In this document: positions 23,159-30,700 of the stretch, piece by piece
How the letters are laid out: every line of letters begins with the position of its first letter
How positions within the stretch are numbered: the first letter of the stretch is position 1
From: a virus
Virus record (IMG/VR): IMGVR_UViG_3300037882_000429
Coordinates: 1-36,650 of that record
Strand: one strand, 5' to 3'
DNA: 36,650 bases
Notes under the pieces: generated by a model
What the model saw: the letters and a program-made list of their open reading frames with translations, nothing else
Databases searched by the model: none
Told to the model about the DNA's origin: nothing
Translations under genes and position numbers: made by a program

Positions 23159-24970
23159 GTGGCGTACCCAGAAGAACTCCCAGATTCGGCGGCTACAGAC
23201 GATCCTGGTCACATTGATGACCACAACAAGATCGTCACGGCTGTCGGGAACATCGACGCGCGCCTCTACGAGATCGAGACGAACGACAACGGCGGCGCTG
23301 TTGACAGCGTCAACGGTCAGTTCCCATCCGGTGCCGGTAACGTCGCGCTCGAGATCGAGCACATCCCGGGGCTCGAGACCGAACTTGCCGTAGCCAAGGC
23401 TGCCGGTGACGATGCTCAGGAATCAGTTGACACGCTGTCTGCTGAGGTCGTTCATCTCGAGGGTGACCAAGACGTCGACGGGATCAAGTCCTTCGTCGTG
23501 CCTCCGCGGACTACCGCGAGCCCCGCCGCCGACGACGACCTGACCCGTAAGGCGTTCGTTGAGCAGCGGGTCCAAGCAGCATGGGACTACGCCGCAGGGG
23601 CGTACGATGACGCGCAGTGGGCGCAGAACACGGCTGACGAGGCTGTCACGGCGCTGGAGACGAAGGCCGATCTGGTCGATGGCACGATCCCGACCTCACA
23701 GATCCCCGCCGTGGCGATTACTGAGTATCTAGGAGAGGTTGCTAACGAAGCGGCGATGCTCGCTCTGACGGGCCAGCGTGGTGACTGGTGCATTCGTACC
23801 GATCTGTCCATGGTCGCGGTCCTCAACGCCGACGCCCCGACTGTCCTGGCGTCGTGGACGTTGCTGGAGTACCCTGGCGCACCTGTGGCGTCAGTCAATG
23901 GTCAGACTGGGTTGGTCGTCCTCGCCGCAGCAGATGTGGATGCCGAGGCAGAGGGCGCAGTCGAGAACCACGAGATCGAGTTCAACCACGCAAACATCCC
24001 TGACCCTGATGGACAGACCGAGCAGCGTGTGTGGACGACGGATGGTGCGGGTAACGCCTCCTGGCAGCCTGCCTCCGGGTCGTCCCCGATCGATACGTTC
24101 CGCAGGTTCTCTACTTCGACGGTGGATGCTGACCCTGGCAACGGTAAGTTCCGGTTCAATGCTGCTACTCGTGCGGCCACCACGTTCATCTACATGGACG
24201 ACCTCAACTCCGCGGGCACAGACATCTCCAACTTCGCGCGCTTGCTCCAGGCTGGTGACAAACTTTTCATCCAGCCGCAGGCTGTCCCTACCTCGACCGT
24301 CCGGTACGTAACCACTGGACCTGCTGTCGATGTCGATGGGTACTGGAAGGTCCCCGTCGCGGTTGACGTCGCGCCTGCTGGTGCGGAGATTACAAACAAC
24401 GAGTCAGCACTGATGCTGTGGAGTATTGCGGCACTTGGTGGTGCAGGTGGAGCCAGCGGTCAGGGTCTACCTCTTGGTCTGACTGGTGCGACGAGCCCGA
24501 CCCGCTACGCTGGTGGTACCGCGTCCGTTGCACCCGTCACGGGCACGTTCGGCGTTGGCGACTTCATTCCGACGCTCACCGGTAAGATGTTCGTTTGTAC
24601 CGTCGCTGGTACTCCGGGAACCTGGGTACAGGTTGGTACTGGTGTTGCGCCACGTGTCATCGCTCTCACAGACGCTGCAACCATTACGTCGAACTGTGAG
24701 ACCACCGACGTTGCAACTGTGACTCTGGCGGGCAACCGGACCCTCGGAGCACCGTCAGGTACACCGATGAACGGGCAGCGCCTGCAGTATCGAGTTCGTC
24801 AAGACGCCACTGGCTCGCGCACGCTCGCGTACAACGCGATCTTCCGCTTCGGTGCAGATGTGGTGCAGCCCCTGCTGTCAACCACCCCGGCAAAGACCGA
24901 CTACATCCTGTTCCAGTACAACGCTACTGACTCCAGGTGGGACTGCATGTCTGTGGTCAAGGGGTACTAA
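23159..24970 (+). CDS. Fibre protein (head or neck fibre)
   Basis: This is a 603-residue fibre. GTG 23159 is preferred to ATG 23153: AAGGAAGG (23145-23152) stands 6 bases before the GTG but touches the ATG directly. The protein then begins MAYPEELPDS. Fibre signatures are DQDVDGIKSF (as in DxTVDGxKTF repeats of phage fibres), an EYLGEVANEAAMLALTGQRG segment, two VNGQ blocks (VDSVNGQFPSG near 53 and VASVNGQTGLVVLAAADVD near 245), and a Gly/Ala/Thr-rich C-terminal part ending in a compact beta domain (VATVTLAGNRTLGAPSG... DYILFQYNATDSRWDC). The last fold resembles C-terminal fibre domains. Its position among neck genes, far from the tail tip genes, argues for a head or neck fibre. Confidence 0.7.
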   Translation: MAYPEELPDSAATDDPGHIDDHNKIVTAVGNIDARLYEIETNDNGGAVDSVNGQFPSGAGNVALEIEHIPGLETELAVAKAAGDDAQESVDTLSAEVVHLEGDQDVDGIKSFVVPPRTTASPAADDDLTRKAFVEQRVQAAWDYAAGAYDDAQWAQNTADEAVTALETKADLVDGTIPTSQIPAVAITEYLGEVANEAAMLALTGQRGDWCIRTDLSMVAVLNADAPTVLASWTLLEYPGAPVASVNGQTGLVVLAAADVDAEAEGAVENHEIEFNHANIPDPDGQTEQRVWTTDGAGNASWQPASGSSPIDTFRRFSTSTVDADPGNGKFRFNAATRAATTFIYMDDLNSAGTDISNFARLLQAGDKLFIQPQAVPTSTVRYVTTGPAVDVDGYWKVPVAVDVAPAGAEITNNESALMLWSIAALGGAGGASGQGLPLGLTGATSPTRYAGGTASVAPVTGTFGVGDFIPTLTGKMFVCTVAGTPGTWVQVGTGVAPRVIALTDAATITSNCETTDVATVTLAGNRTLGAPSGTPMNGQRLQYRVRQDATGSRTLAYNAIFRFGADVVQPLLSTTPAKTDYILFQYNATDSRWDCMSVVKGY

Positions 24971-25755
24971 TGCCACAGTATCGGTGGGCGTTTGAGGTTA
25001 ACGCGACCATCTTCCAGGGCAATGAGTTCACCCTCACGGACGGACCGGATGTAGCCGTCCGGCTCATTGATGACCTCGCGGGTGGCGGCGGAGCCGGACA
25101 GGTCCGTGTGGCTGACGCTAAGGTCGGCACGTACTCGATGAACCCGCGCTTTTCGGCTGGGCAGAACGGCGGCTCGGTGGTTACCAATGCCACTGGCGCG
25201 CTCTACACTACCGACAAGACGTGGCACGCAGACTTCTGGTACAAGCCCCGCCCGGGTCTCCTGACAGCGTCTGCGAACCGCCCGATGGTCTTGGGTACTG
25301 AGATTGGCGGTGGGTTCTGGTGGTACTGGGACTACGACGTTGCGAATAGCCGCTGGAATGTCGGTTACTGGAATGGCGGAACGTCTACAGGAGCCGTGGC
25401 CTACACCGTTGGCGGTGGGGGTCTGACACCGATCAACCAGTGGTGCCGCTTTCAGATCGGTCCATGCACCAACCTAGGTGCTGGTCGCTACGACTACCCG
25501 CCAGTCCGCTTGTTCTATCCCGGGAACACGAGTGAGACACCTAGCACCACCCTTGCTGGAGGGACAGGCGCGTACACCTCAGCAGCACAGAACTACGGAA
25601 CCTCATACGCGATGTTTGTCGGCTGCAACGACAACACCGCGAGTGGGGTCACGGGTGACGGAGGACTGATTGACGACCTGATCGTCAACACGTCTGCCTA
25701 CCCATCTCGATTGGACCAGTTCACCCCGAACAAGTCAGGCCAACAGGGCTTCTGA
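24970..25755 (+). CDS. LamG-like (concanavalin A-like lectin fold) protein
   Basis: This 261-residue protein starts at ATG 24970 (TAATG overlap with the fibre stop, AAGGGG upstream). The later half of the domain has the pattern WHADFWYKP, NSRWNVGYWNGG, NQWCRFQIG, YAMFVGCND, and ends with GLIDDLIVNTSAYPS. The final (D)DLIV + short helix is the usual last strand of LamG/pentraxin-like jelly-roll domains in phages. Such domains bind glycans or act as fibre heads. Translation is coupled to the fibre gene, so the two may form one appendage: shaft plus lectin tip. Binding residues cannot be identified by eye. Confidence 0.65.
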   Translation: MPQYRWAFEVNATIFQGNEFTLTDGPDVAVRLIDDLAGGGGAGQVRVADAKVGTYSMNPRFSAGQNGGSVVTNATGALYTTDKTWHADFWYKPRPGLLTASANRPMVLGTEIGGGFWWYWDYDVANSRWNVGYWNGGTSTGAVAYTVGGGGLTPINQWCRFQIGPCTNLGAGRYDYPPVRLFYPGNTSETPSTTLAGGTGAYTSAAQNYGTSYAMFVGCNDNTASGVTGDGGLIDDLIVNTSAYPSRLDQFTPNKSGQQGF

Positions 25756-25813
25756 GGCTCACATATGCGGTATGATGGGACTGACCAACTACACGCTTAG
25801 GAGCGTACCTACG

Positions 25814-26041
25814 ATGGATAACCACACTTTCCGCGCTAGTGGCATCTCGATTGCGAAGCGCCGTCCTCAGGAAGTCGCCGCGCCAACCGAGACGCCCGAG
25901 ACCCCCACGGATGAGACCATCGAGGTCGTCCAGACCCTCGAGGTCACTAGTGACCCTGACGCTGCCACGGACGAGTTCGTGAACGAGGGCGGCGCAACCA
26001 ACGAGGACGTGGATGACGATGACGACTCGGATTCCATCTGA
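25814..26041 (+). CDS. Small acidic protein, unknown
   Basis: This 75-residue protein starts at ATG 25814 after TAGGAG; an in-frame ATG at 25772 has no ribosome binding site. The first 20 residues are basic (ASGISIAKRRPQ), the rest is Thr/Glu/Asp-rich and ends in a run of aspartates (about residues 66-73). It looks intrinsically disordered. TATGAT at 25771-25776 is a possible -10 element upstream. The 3' end overlaps the start of the next gene by 29 bases. A similar acidic, disordered composition appears in the capsid N-terminus, so it might be an assembly helper. Confidence 0.55.
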   Translation: MDNHTFRASGISIAKRRPQEVAAPTETPETPTDETIEVVQTLEVTSDPDAATDEFVNEGGATNEDVDDDDDSDSI

Positions 26042-26513
26042 GTTTGCTCAGACAAGCGAGCGCCAGCGCTCTGTTGTCGATCTCCTGGACTCGGTGCTCG
26101 CATCGATCGTAGACTTCTACGCCCAGGAGAATATTCCGCTGCCCGAGCGGCGTTACTGGACGACTGGAGAGGCGGCAGCCGACTGTGCTCAGTTGGTTGT
26201 CGTCCTCATCCAGACGTACCTCGGCGTCCCTGGCGGTGAGGGCCTCGAGCCCGCGCCATGTCACGGACCGCGTACCGCTGTCATGGGGGTCCAGATCCTC
26301 AGGAAGGCACATGTGCCCCAGGGCGCAAACGCTGCTGACGCCAACACGATCCAGACCATGTCTGTTGGCACCGCTGTCGACTCGTGGGCACTGATGGACG
26401 CGATCAGGCAGTTGGACGAGATGAACAATGGAGTCGTCGTGTCAATCAACACGCAGCCACCGTCCGGTGGACTCCAGGGTATCCTCGCCACCGTTGCATT
26501 GCAGATCCCGTAA
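26013..26513 (+). CDS. Probable tail terminator / neck completion protein
   Basis: This is a 166-residue protein. It begins in the end of the acidic gene (ATG 26013, or ATG 26019, both after a weak GAGG). The long helix ERQRSVVDLLDSVLASIVDFYAQE and the segment GEAAADCAQLVVVLIQTYLGVPGGEG, followed by PRTAVMGVQILRKAHVP and a C-terminal strand pair (GVVVSINTQPPSGGLQGILATVALQIP), match the alpha/beta plan of siphophage tail terminator or neck proteins encoded just ahead of the tail chaperones. The neighbours, an HK97-gp10-like protein and the chaperones, fit this. No close family name can be given from sequence alone. Confidence 0.55.
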   Translation: MTMTTRIPSEFAQTSERQRSVVDLLDSVLASIVDFYAQENIPLPERRYWTTGEAAADCAQLVVVLIQTYLGVPGGEGLEPAPCHGPRTAVMGVQILRKAHVPQGANAADANTIQTMSVGTAVDSWALMDAIRQLDEMNNGVVVSINTQPPSGGLQGILATVALQIP

Positions 26514-26902
26514 TGGCCTCCACCTACAAGTTGAATCAGGATGGCATCGCGTTCATCCTGAACAACCCCAACGGTCCGGTCGGCAAGGATCTGAAGCGAC
26601 GCGGTCGCAACGTCAAGAACGCGGCGCAGCGCTTCGTCGGTGTCGATACGGGACTTCTCCGCGCGAGCATCACGATGCAGATGTCCTACGACGTCCGCGG
26701 ACTCAAGGTCCGGGTGGGCTCCAAGGTTCCGTATGCCCTCATGCACCACAACGGTACCCGCCCGCACCAGATCACTGCGAGTCCGGGAAAACTGCTCCGC
26801 TTCCCAAGCCGCGGGCGGATTGTGATGATCGATCGGGTCAACCACCCAGGAACTCGTCCAAATCCGTTCCTGCTTAAGGCCCTAGCAGCCGCAAAGGTGT
26901 AG
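26513..26902 (+). CDS. HK97 gp10-like neck / tail completion protein
   Basis: This 129-residue protein starts at ATG 26513 (TAATG overlap with the previous stop). It carries an N-terminal basic helix (GKDLKRRGRNVKNAAQRF), then VDTGLLRASITMQM, VRVGSKVPYALMHHNGTRPHQI and a C-terminal NPFLLKAL helix. The order DTGxLRxSI, VxVGSxxxYAxxxxxGTxPH and (R)PxPFL is the signature of the HK97 gp10 family (PF04883). These proteins sit in the neck, joining head and tail. Size is normal for the family. Confidence 0.8.
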   Translation: MASTYKLNQDGIAFILNNPNGPVGKDLKRRGRNVKNAAQRFVGVDTGLLRASITMQMSYDVRGLKVRVGSKVPYALMHHNGTRPHQITASPGKLLRFPSRGRIVMIDRVNHPGTRPNPFLLKALAAAKV

Positions 26903-26946
26903 TACAATTCAGTCTGCAAGGCGACAAACGACACCTCACCCGACAA

Positions 26947-26962
26947 CTGTCTAAGGAGACAG
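26947..26962 (+). promoter_or_regulatory. Hairpin enclosing the chaperone ribosome binding site
   Basis: CTGTCT (26947-26952) and AGACAG (26957-26962) form a perfect 6-base stem around AAGG. The ribosome binding site AAGGAG (26953-26958) thus lies half in the loop, half in the stem, 8 bases before ATG 26967. Such a stem could lower chaperone translation or make it conditional. It may also be coincidence, since 6 bases is short. Confidence 0.35.
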
Positions 26963-26966
26963 AACG

Positions 26967-27389
26967 ATGGCACGTCACAAGGATTTCGGTAGCGAAGGTG
27001 TCTACCGCCCCGAGGAACTCGAGCCCATCTCTTTCGCCCTTCTTGGCGAGACCTTCAACTGCAAGCCGATTCTCCCGGGCGCAACCCTGGTTGAGATCAT
27101 CTCGGCAATCGACGGCTCGACCGGCTCCGGTGGCGACGCTGTCACCGAGACCTTCCGTGCAGCACTGACCCCTGCGGATGTTGACCGCTTCTACGCTCTC
27201 CTGAAGGATGAAGACTACGTCGTCTCGCTGCAGACGCTGGTCGACATCCTGCAGTGGCTCGTGGAGCAGTACGGTCAGCGCCCTACACTGCGGTCGGGTT
27301 CCTCGTCCGATGGAGCGTCGACCACTGGCCCTGGTTCCGAGGGTGGTACCTCGTCAACTCAGGTCACGCCGCTTCCGGTGGAGGTGTAG
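26967..27389 (+). CDS. Tail assembly chaperone (G protein)
   Basis: This 140-residue protein starts at ATG 26967 after AAGGAG. The plan EPISFALLGETFNCKPILPGATLVEI (a beta strand and turn), a helix, TPADVDRFYALLKDEDYVV and LQTLVDILQWLVEQYGQRPT, followed by a Ser/Gly/Thr-rich disordered tail, is the usual one for siphophage G chaperones. G coats the tape measure during tail assembly and is absent from the mature tail. It is placed directly before the tape measure, as expected. The C-terminal disordered tail is the region where a frameshift links G to the T domain in the -1 frame. Confidence 0.85.
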   Translation: MARHKDFGSEGVYRPEELEPISFALLGETFNCKPILPGATLVEIISAIDGSTGSGGDAVTETFRAALTPADVDRFYALLKDEDYVVSLQTLVDILQWLVEQYGQRPTLRSGSSSDGASTTGPGSEGGTSSTQVTPLPVEV

Positions 27390-27706
27390 GAGTAGGGGCC
27401 CTAACGGGCCTCAACTCACCTGACTTCCTCGATGTCGCGCACTACGCGTTCGAGGTCGCGGAAGCAGTAGCGGAGTCCGAGGAAATCAAAGCCCGGACCC
27501 GAGTACGTAGTGTGATCTACTCTCTGTATGGGGTAGAATCATACACATGGGGTTCTACCGACTCCGACGAAGACTTCGCCGGACCGACTGACCTCTCCGA
27601 CCCGCTCGCCGCTTCAAATACGACAAAACCCTTCATCCCTCCTACCCCCATGACAAACGATCCCATGAAGCCCTTCGCTGGGCTCCGTGAACAGCCATTG
27701 GGGTAA
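27212..27706 (+). CDS. Tail assembly chaperone T extension, made as a G-T frameshift fusion
   Basis: The frame -1 relative to G is open from 27212 to TAA 27704-27706. There is no start codon with a ribosome binding site in it after the G stop, so it must be read by a -1 frameshift out of the G gene, making a G-T fusion starting at 26967. The likely T domain begins around LTGLNSPDFLDVAHYAFEVA and ends with TTKPFIPPTPMTNDPMKPF, a TKPxIPPTP ending common in actinophage T proteins. The slip must occur between 27212 and 27389, but I see no canonical X XXY YYZ heptamer there. In lambda the T part recruits the tail tube protein to the tape-measure complex. Confidence 0.75.
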   Translation, partial: RLRRLAADAGRHPAVARGAVRSAPYTAVGFLVRWSVDHWPWFRGWYLVNSGHAASGGGVGVGALTGLNSPDFLDVAHYAFEVAEAVAESEEIKARTRVRSVIYSLYGVESYTWGSTDSDEDFAGPTDLSDPLAASNTTKPFIPPTPMTNDPMKPFAGLREQPLG

Positions 27707-27718
27707 GGAGAACGACCC

Positions 27719-30700
27719 GTGACTCTTGTCGGTGAAGCGCATGTTGACGTGCGCGCTGTCGGCACGAAGTTCCGGGCTGACCTGAAGCGAATCCTTGACG
27801 CATCGCTCAAGGATATGGACAAGGCCGGTAGTGATGCCGGTACCCGATTCGGAGACAACTTCGCAGCGGGGATCCGGTCTTCGCTGTCGGGCAGTCTGGA
27901 CTCGGCCTTCCAGGACATCATTGACCGCGCCGACGTTGCCGGTGCGTCTGTTCGTGATGCCTTTGACATGGACATCGAGTCGCCCTTTGACAATGTCATC
28001 GACGGGGCAGATGAGGCCCGCGATGGTGTTGATGAACTGGATGCGACGAGTGGTCGCCTCTCCAGGACACTTGGCGGTCTAGGTGGTGGCAAGAGTGGCG
28101 GCATCTTCGGGTGGCTGACCAACGGGTCGAAGGGTGCGGCGGCAGCCCTCGATGGACTGATCCTCACTAGCAATGTACTGGGCAGTGCTCTCTTTAGTGC
28201 CGTAGGCGCGCTGTCCTCAGCGGTCTCGGGTCTCTTTGCCCTGGCCTCTGCAGCATTCGCTGCAGCACCCGCTCTTGTTGTTCTGCCAGGACTCCTCTTT
28301 GCTGTCGCTCAAGCCGGTGCCACTCTTGCAATTGGGTTCAAGGGTGTAGGTGCTGCCCTTTCAGCCGGGTTCGACAGCCTCAACAAGGTGGCTGGTGCGG
28401 GCTCGAAGGCGACAAGCGCGTCCGTCTCTAACGCCCGTGCGATCGAGGCTGCACAGCGCCAACTCCGTGACGCATACCAGCGCTCCGCTGACACCGCCGA
28501 GGACTCCGCGAACCGTGTTGCTGACGCTGAGCGTGATCTCGCTGCCGCGACCAACGCGTCCCGTGTGGCTCAGGAAGGTCTCAACGCCGCGCGCGAAGAG
28601 GCTGCCGAGCGGCTGCAGCAACTGGCTTTCAGTGCTGAGGATGCTGTGCTCTCCGAAGAGCGTGCGTCGCTTGCTCTCGAGGATGCCTACTCAGCCTATC
28701 TGGCTGTCCAGAGCCTCCCCGCTGACAACCGATCGCGCCGTGAGGCTGAACTCGCGTTCAAGGAAGCCGAACTCAACTACCGTCAGGCCAAGGACCGCAC
28801 CGCGGATCTGGCGAAGGAGCAGGCGACGCAGTCCAAGGCTGGCGTCGAAGGCTCACAGGAAGTCCTGGACGTTAAGCAGGACATTGCTGACGCGAACGAG
28901 AAGGTCATCGCGGCGGAAGAAGCACTCACTGACGCCCTACGTGATCAGCAGCGCGCTGCACGCGATGCCGCCGAGGGAATCGCTGACGCTCAGCGTGCGC
29001 TCGAACTCGCGTATGCCTCTGGCGCTGCTGGGGCTGCTGCAGCAGCCACAGGGGTGGACAAGTACAAAGAGGCACTGGCGAAGTTGGCACCAGAGCAGCA
29101 GGCTTTTGTCAAGCAACTGATCTCGATGAAGCCGATCTTCAAGGACATCCAGGACGCAGTTGCTGCTGGCCTGTTCCCCCCGATTACTGCTGCGCTCGAG
29201 CAACTGTCGAAGAGTGGATTCTTCGACGTTCTGCAGAAGGGCCTTGGGGACACTGGTGCTGCAATCGGTACCTTCATCGGGGACCTCCTCCGTCTGTTTG
29301 ACACACCGTTCTTCAAGGGTGCTCTCGCACGTATCATGGAGAACAACGTCGGCATCATCAATAAGTTGGCTCCCGCTGGCTTGGCACTGGCTGAAGCGTT
29401 CATCACGATCCTCGATGCTGCCGAGCCCGTCATCAATATGTTCACGGACTGGCTTGCGAAGACGACACTTGCTTGGGCATCTACCAAGAAGGGTAAGGAC
29501 AACGTCGCTGGCCTGACCGACTCCTTTAAGACCGCTGCCATGATCGCTGCACGCTTCGGTGACGTGTTCGGTAAGGTCTTCGACTTGCTTGGTGGCCTTG
29601 GGAAGGCCGCGCAACCGGCAGGAATCGCACTACTGTTCAAGTTGAGTGCCGCTCTCTCCGGCCTTATCGCTGAGGTAGAGCAGGGCACTAAGTCTGGCGG
29701 ACTTGGTAAGTTCTTCAGTGGTGTTGGCGACAACATCAGCGCTGTTATGGACGTGCTGGGCGACTTTGGGCGTGTGTTCCTGTCCTTCGGTGACAACCCG
29801 GGCATTGCTAAGACTGCGAATGCGCTGAAGCCACTCGCTCCGATCGTCAAGGAGATTGGGGACCGCTTCATCGAGACTGGCCCCGCCCTTGCCAACTTGG
29901 CTGTTCAAGTCGGAGAGATGGTCCTGGCGTTCACCCAGTCTGGTGCTATCGACACATTCTTCAACGTCCTCGCAGGCGGAGCAGACGTCATCGGGCGGAT
30001 AGCCAACGCGCCGATCATCTCCACCATCGTCGGGTTCGCTGCTGCAGCGTTCGCGGGTGTTCGCGCTTTCCGCCTCCTCGGAACGATTGTCTCGTTCTTC
30101 GTCAAGGCGACCCTCGGTAACTTCCTCCGCGGGTTCATTGGACTCGCCAAGCGGATCCCGCTGCTGGGTGCCGCCATCAATGGACTTAAGCGCGTATTCA
30201 AGCCCGTCAGTGACCTCTTCGCTCGACTCTTCGGCGGGGGTAAGGGCAAGAGCCCACAGACCAAGTTCGTTGACGACTTTGCTGACAACATGAAGCGGTT
30301 GGCGAAGCAGTTTGGTGAGACAGGTGTGGCGAAGGACAAGTTCATCGACAACCTCAAGAAGTTGTCGAAGCAGTTTGGACAGACCTCCTCGTCTGGTAAG
30401 CCACCGGGCGGGCCGCGCGAGCGGACGGGTCGACCTGTGCCCAGTGGCGCGGCTGAGCGTCGCGGTGGTGGTAGTGACGACAGTCGTAACAGTCGCTCGT
30501 TCTTCCGTGGGCTGACTCAGCAGTTTGGTCGTGTGACCTCGGGCATCAGTAGCAAGTTCAAGGGGATCAACCTCAAGGGCTTGAAGGGCCGACTCGGTGG
30601 CGATGGTGGTCGTGACCGCGGATCCGCCAAGGTTGGCAGCATCGGTAAGGTCGCCGGACTGGGTGCGCTCGCCGCTATTGTCCCGCTGCTCCTCGACCCC

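Noticed and set aside
24937-24969. ATG 24937 as start of the LamG-like gene
   Set aside because: It would overlap the end of the fibre gene by 34 bases without a ribosome binding site; ATG 24970 has AAGGGG and a TAATG junction.
26384-26512. Upstream extension of the gp10-like protein
   Set aside because: The extension overlaps the preceding gene by 130 bases, has no homology-like pattern, and ATG 26513 gives the normal family length with a TAATG junction.
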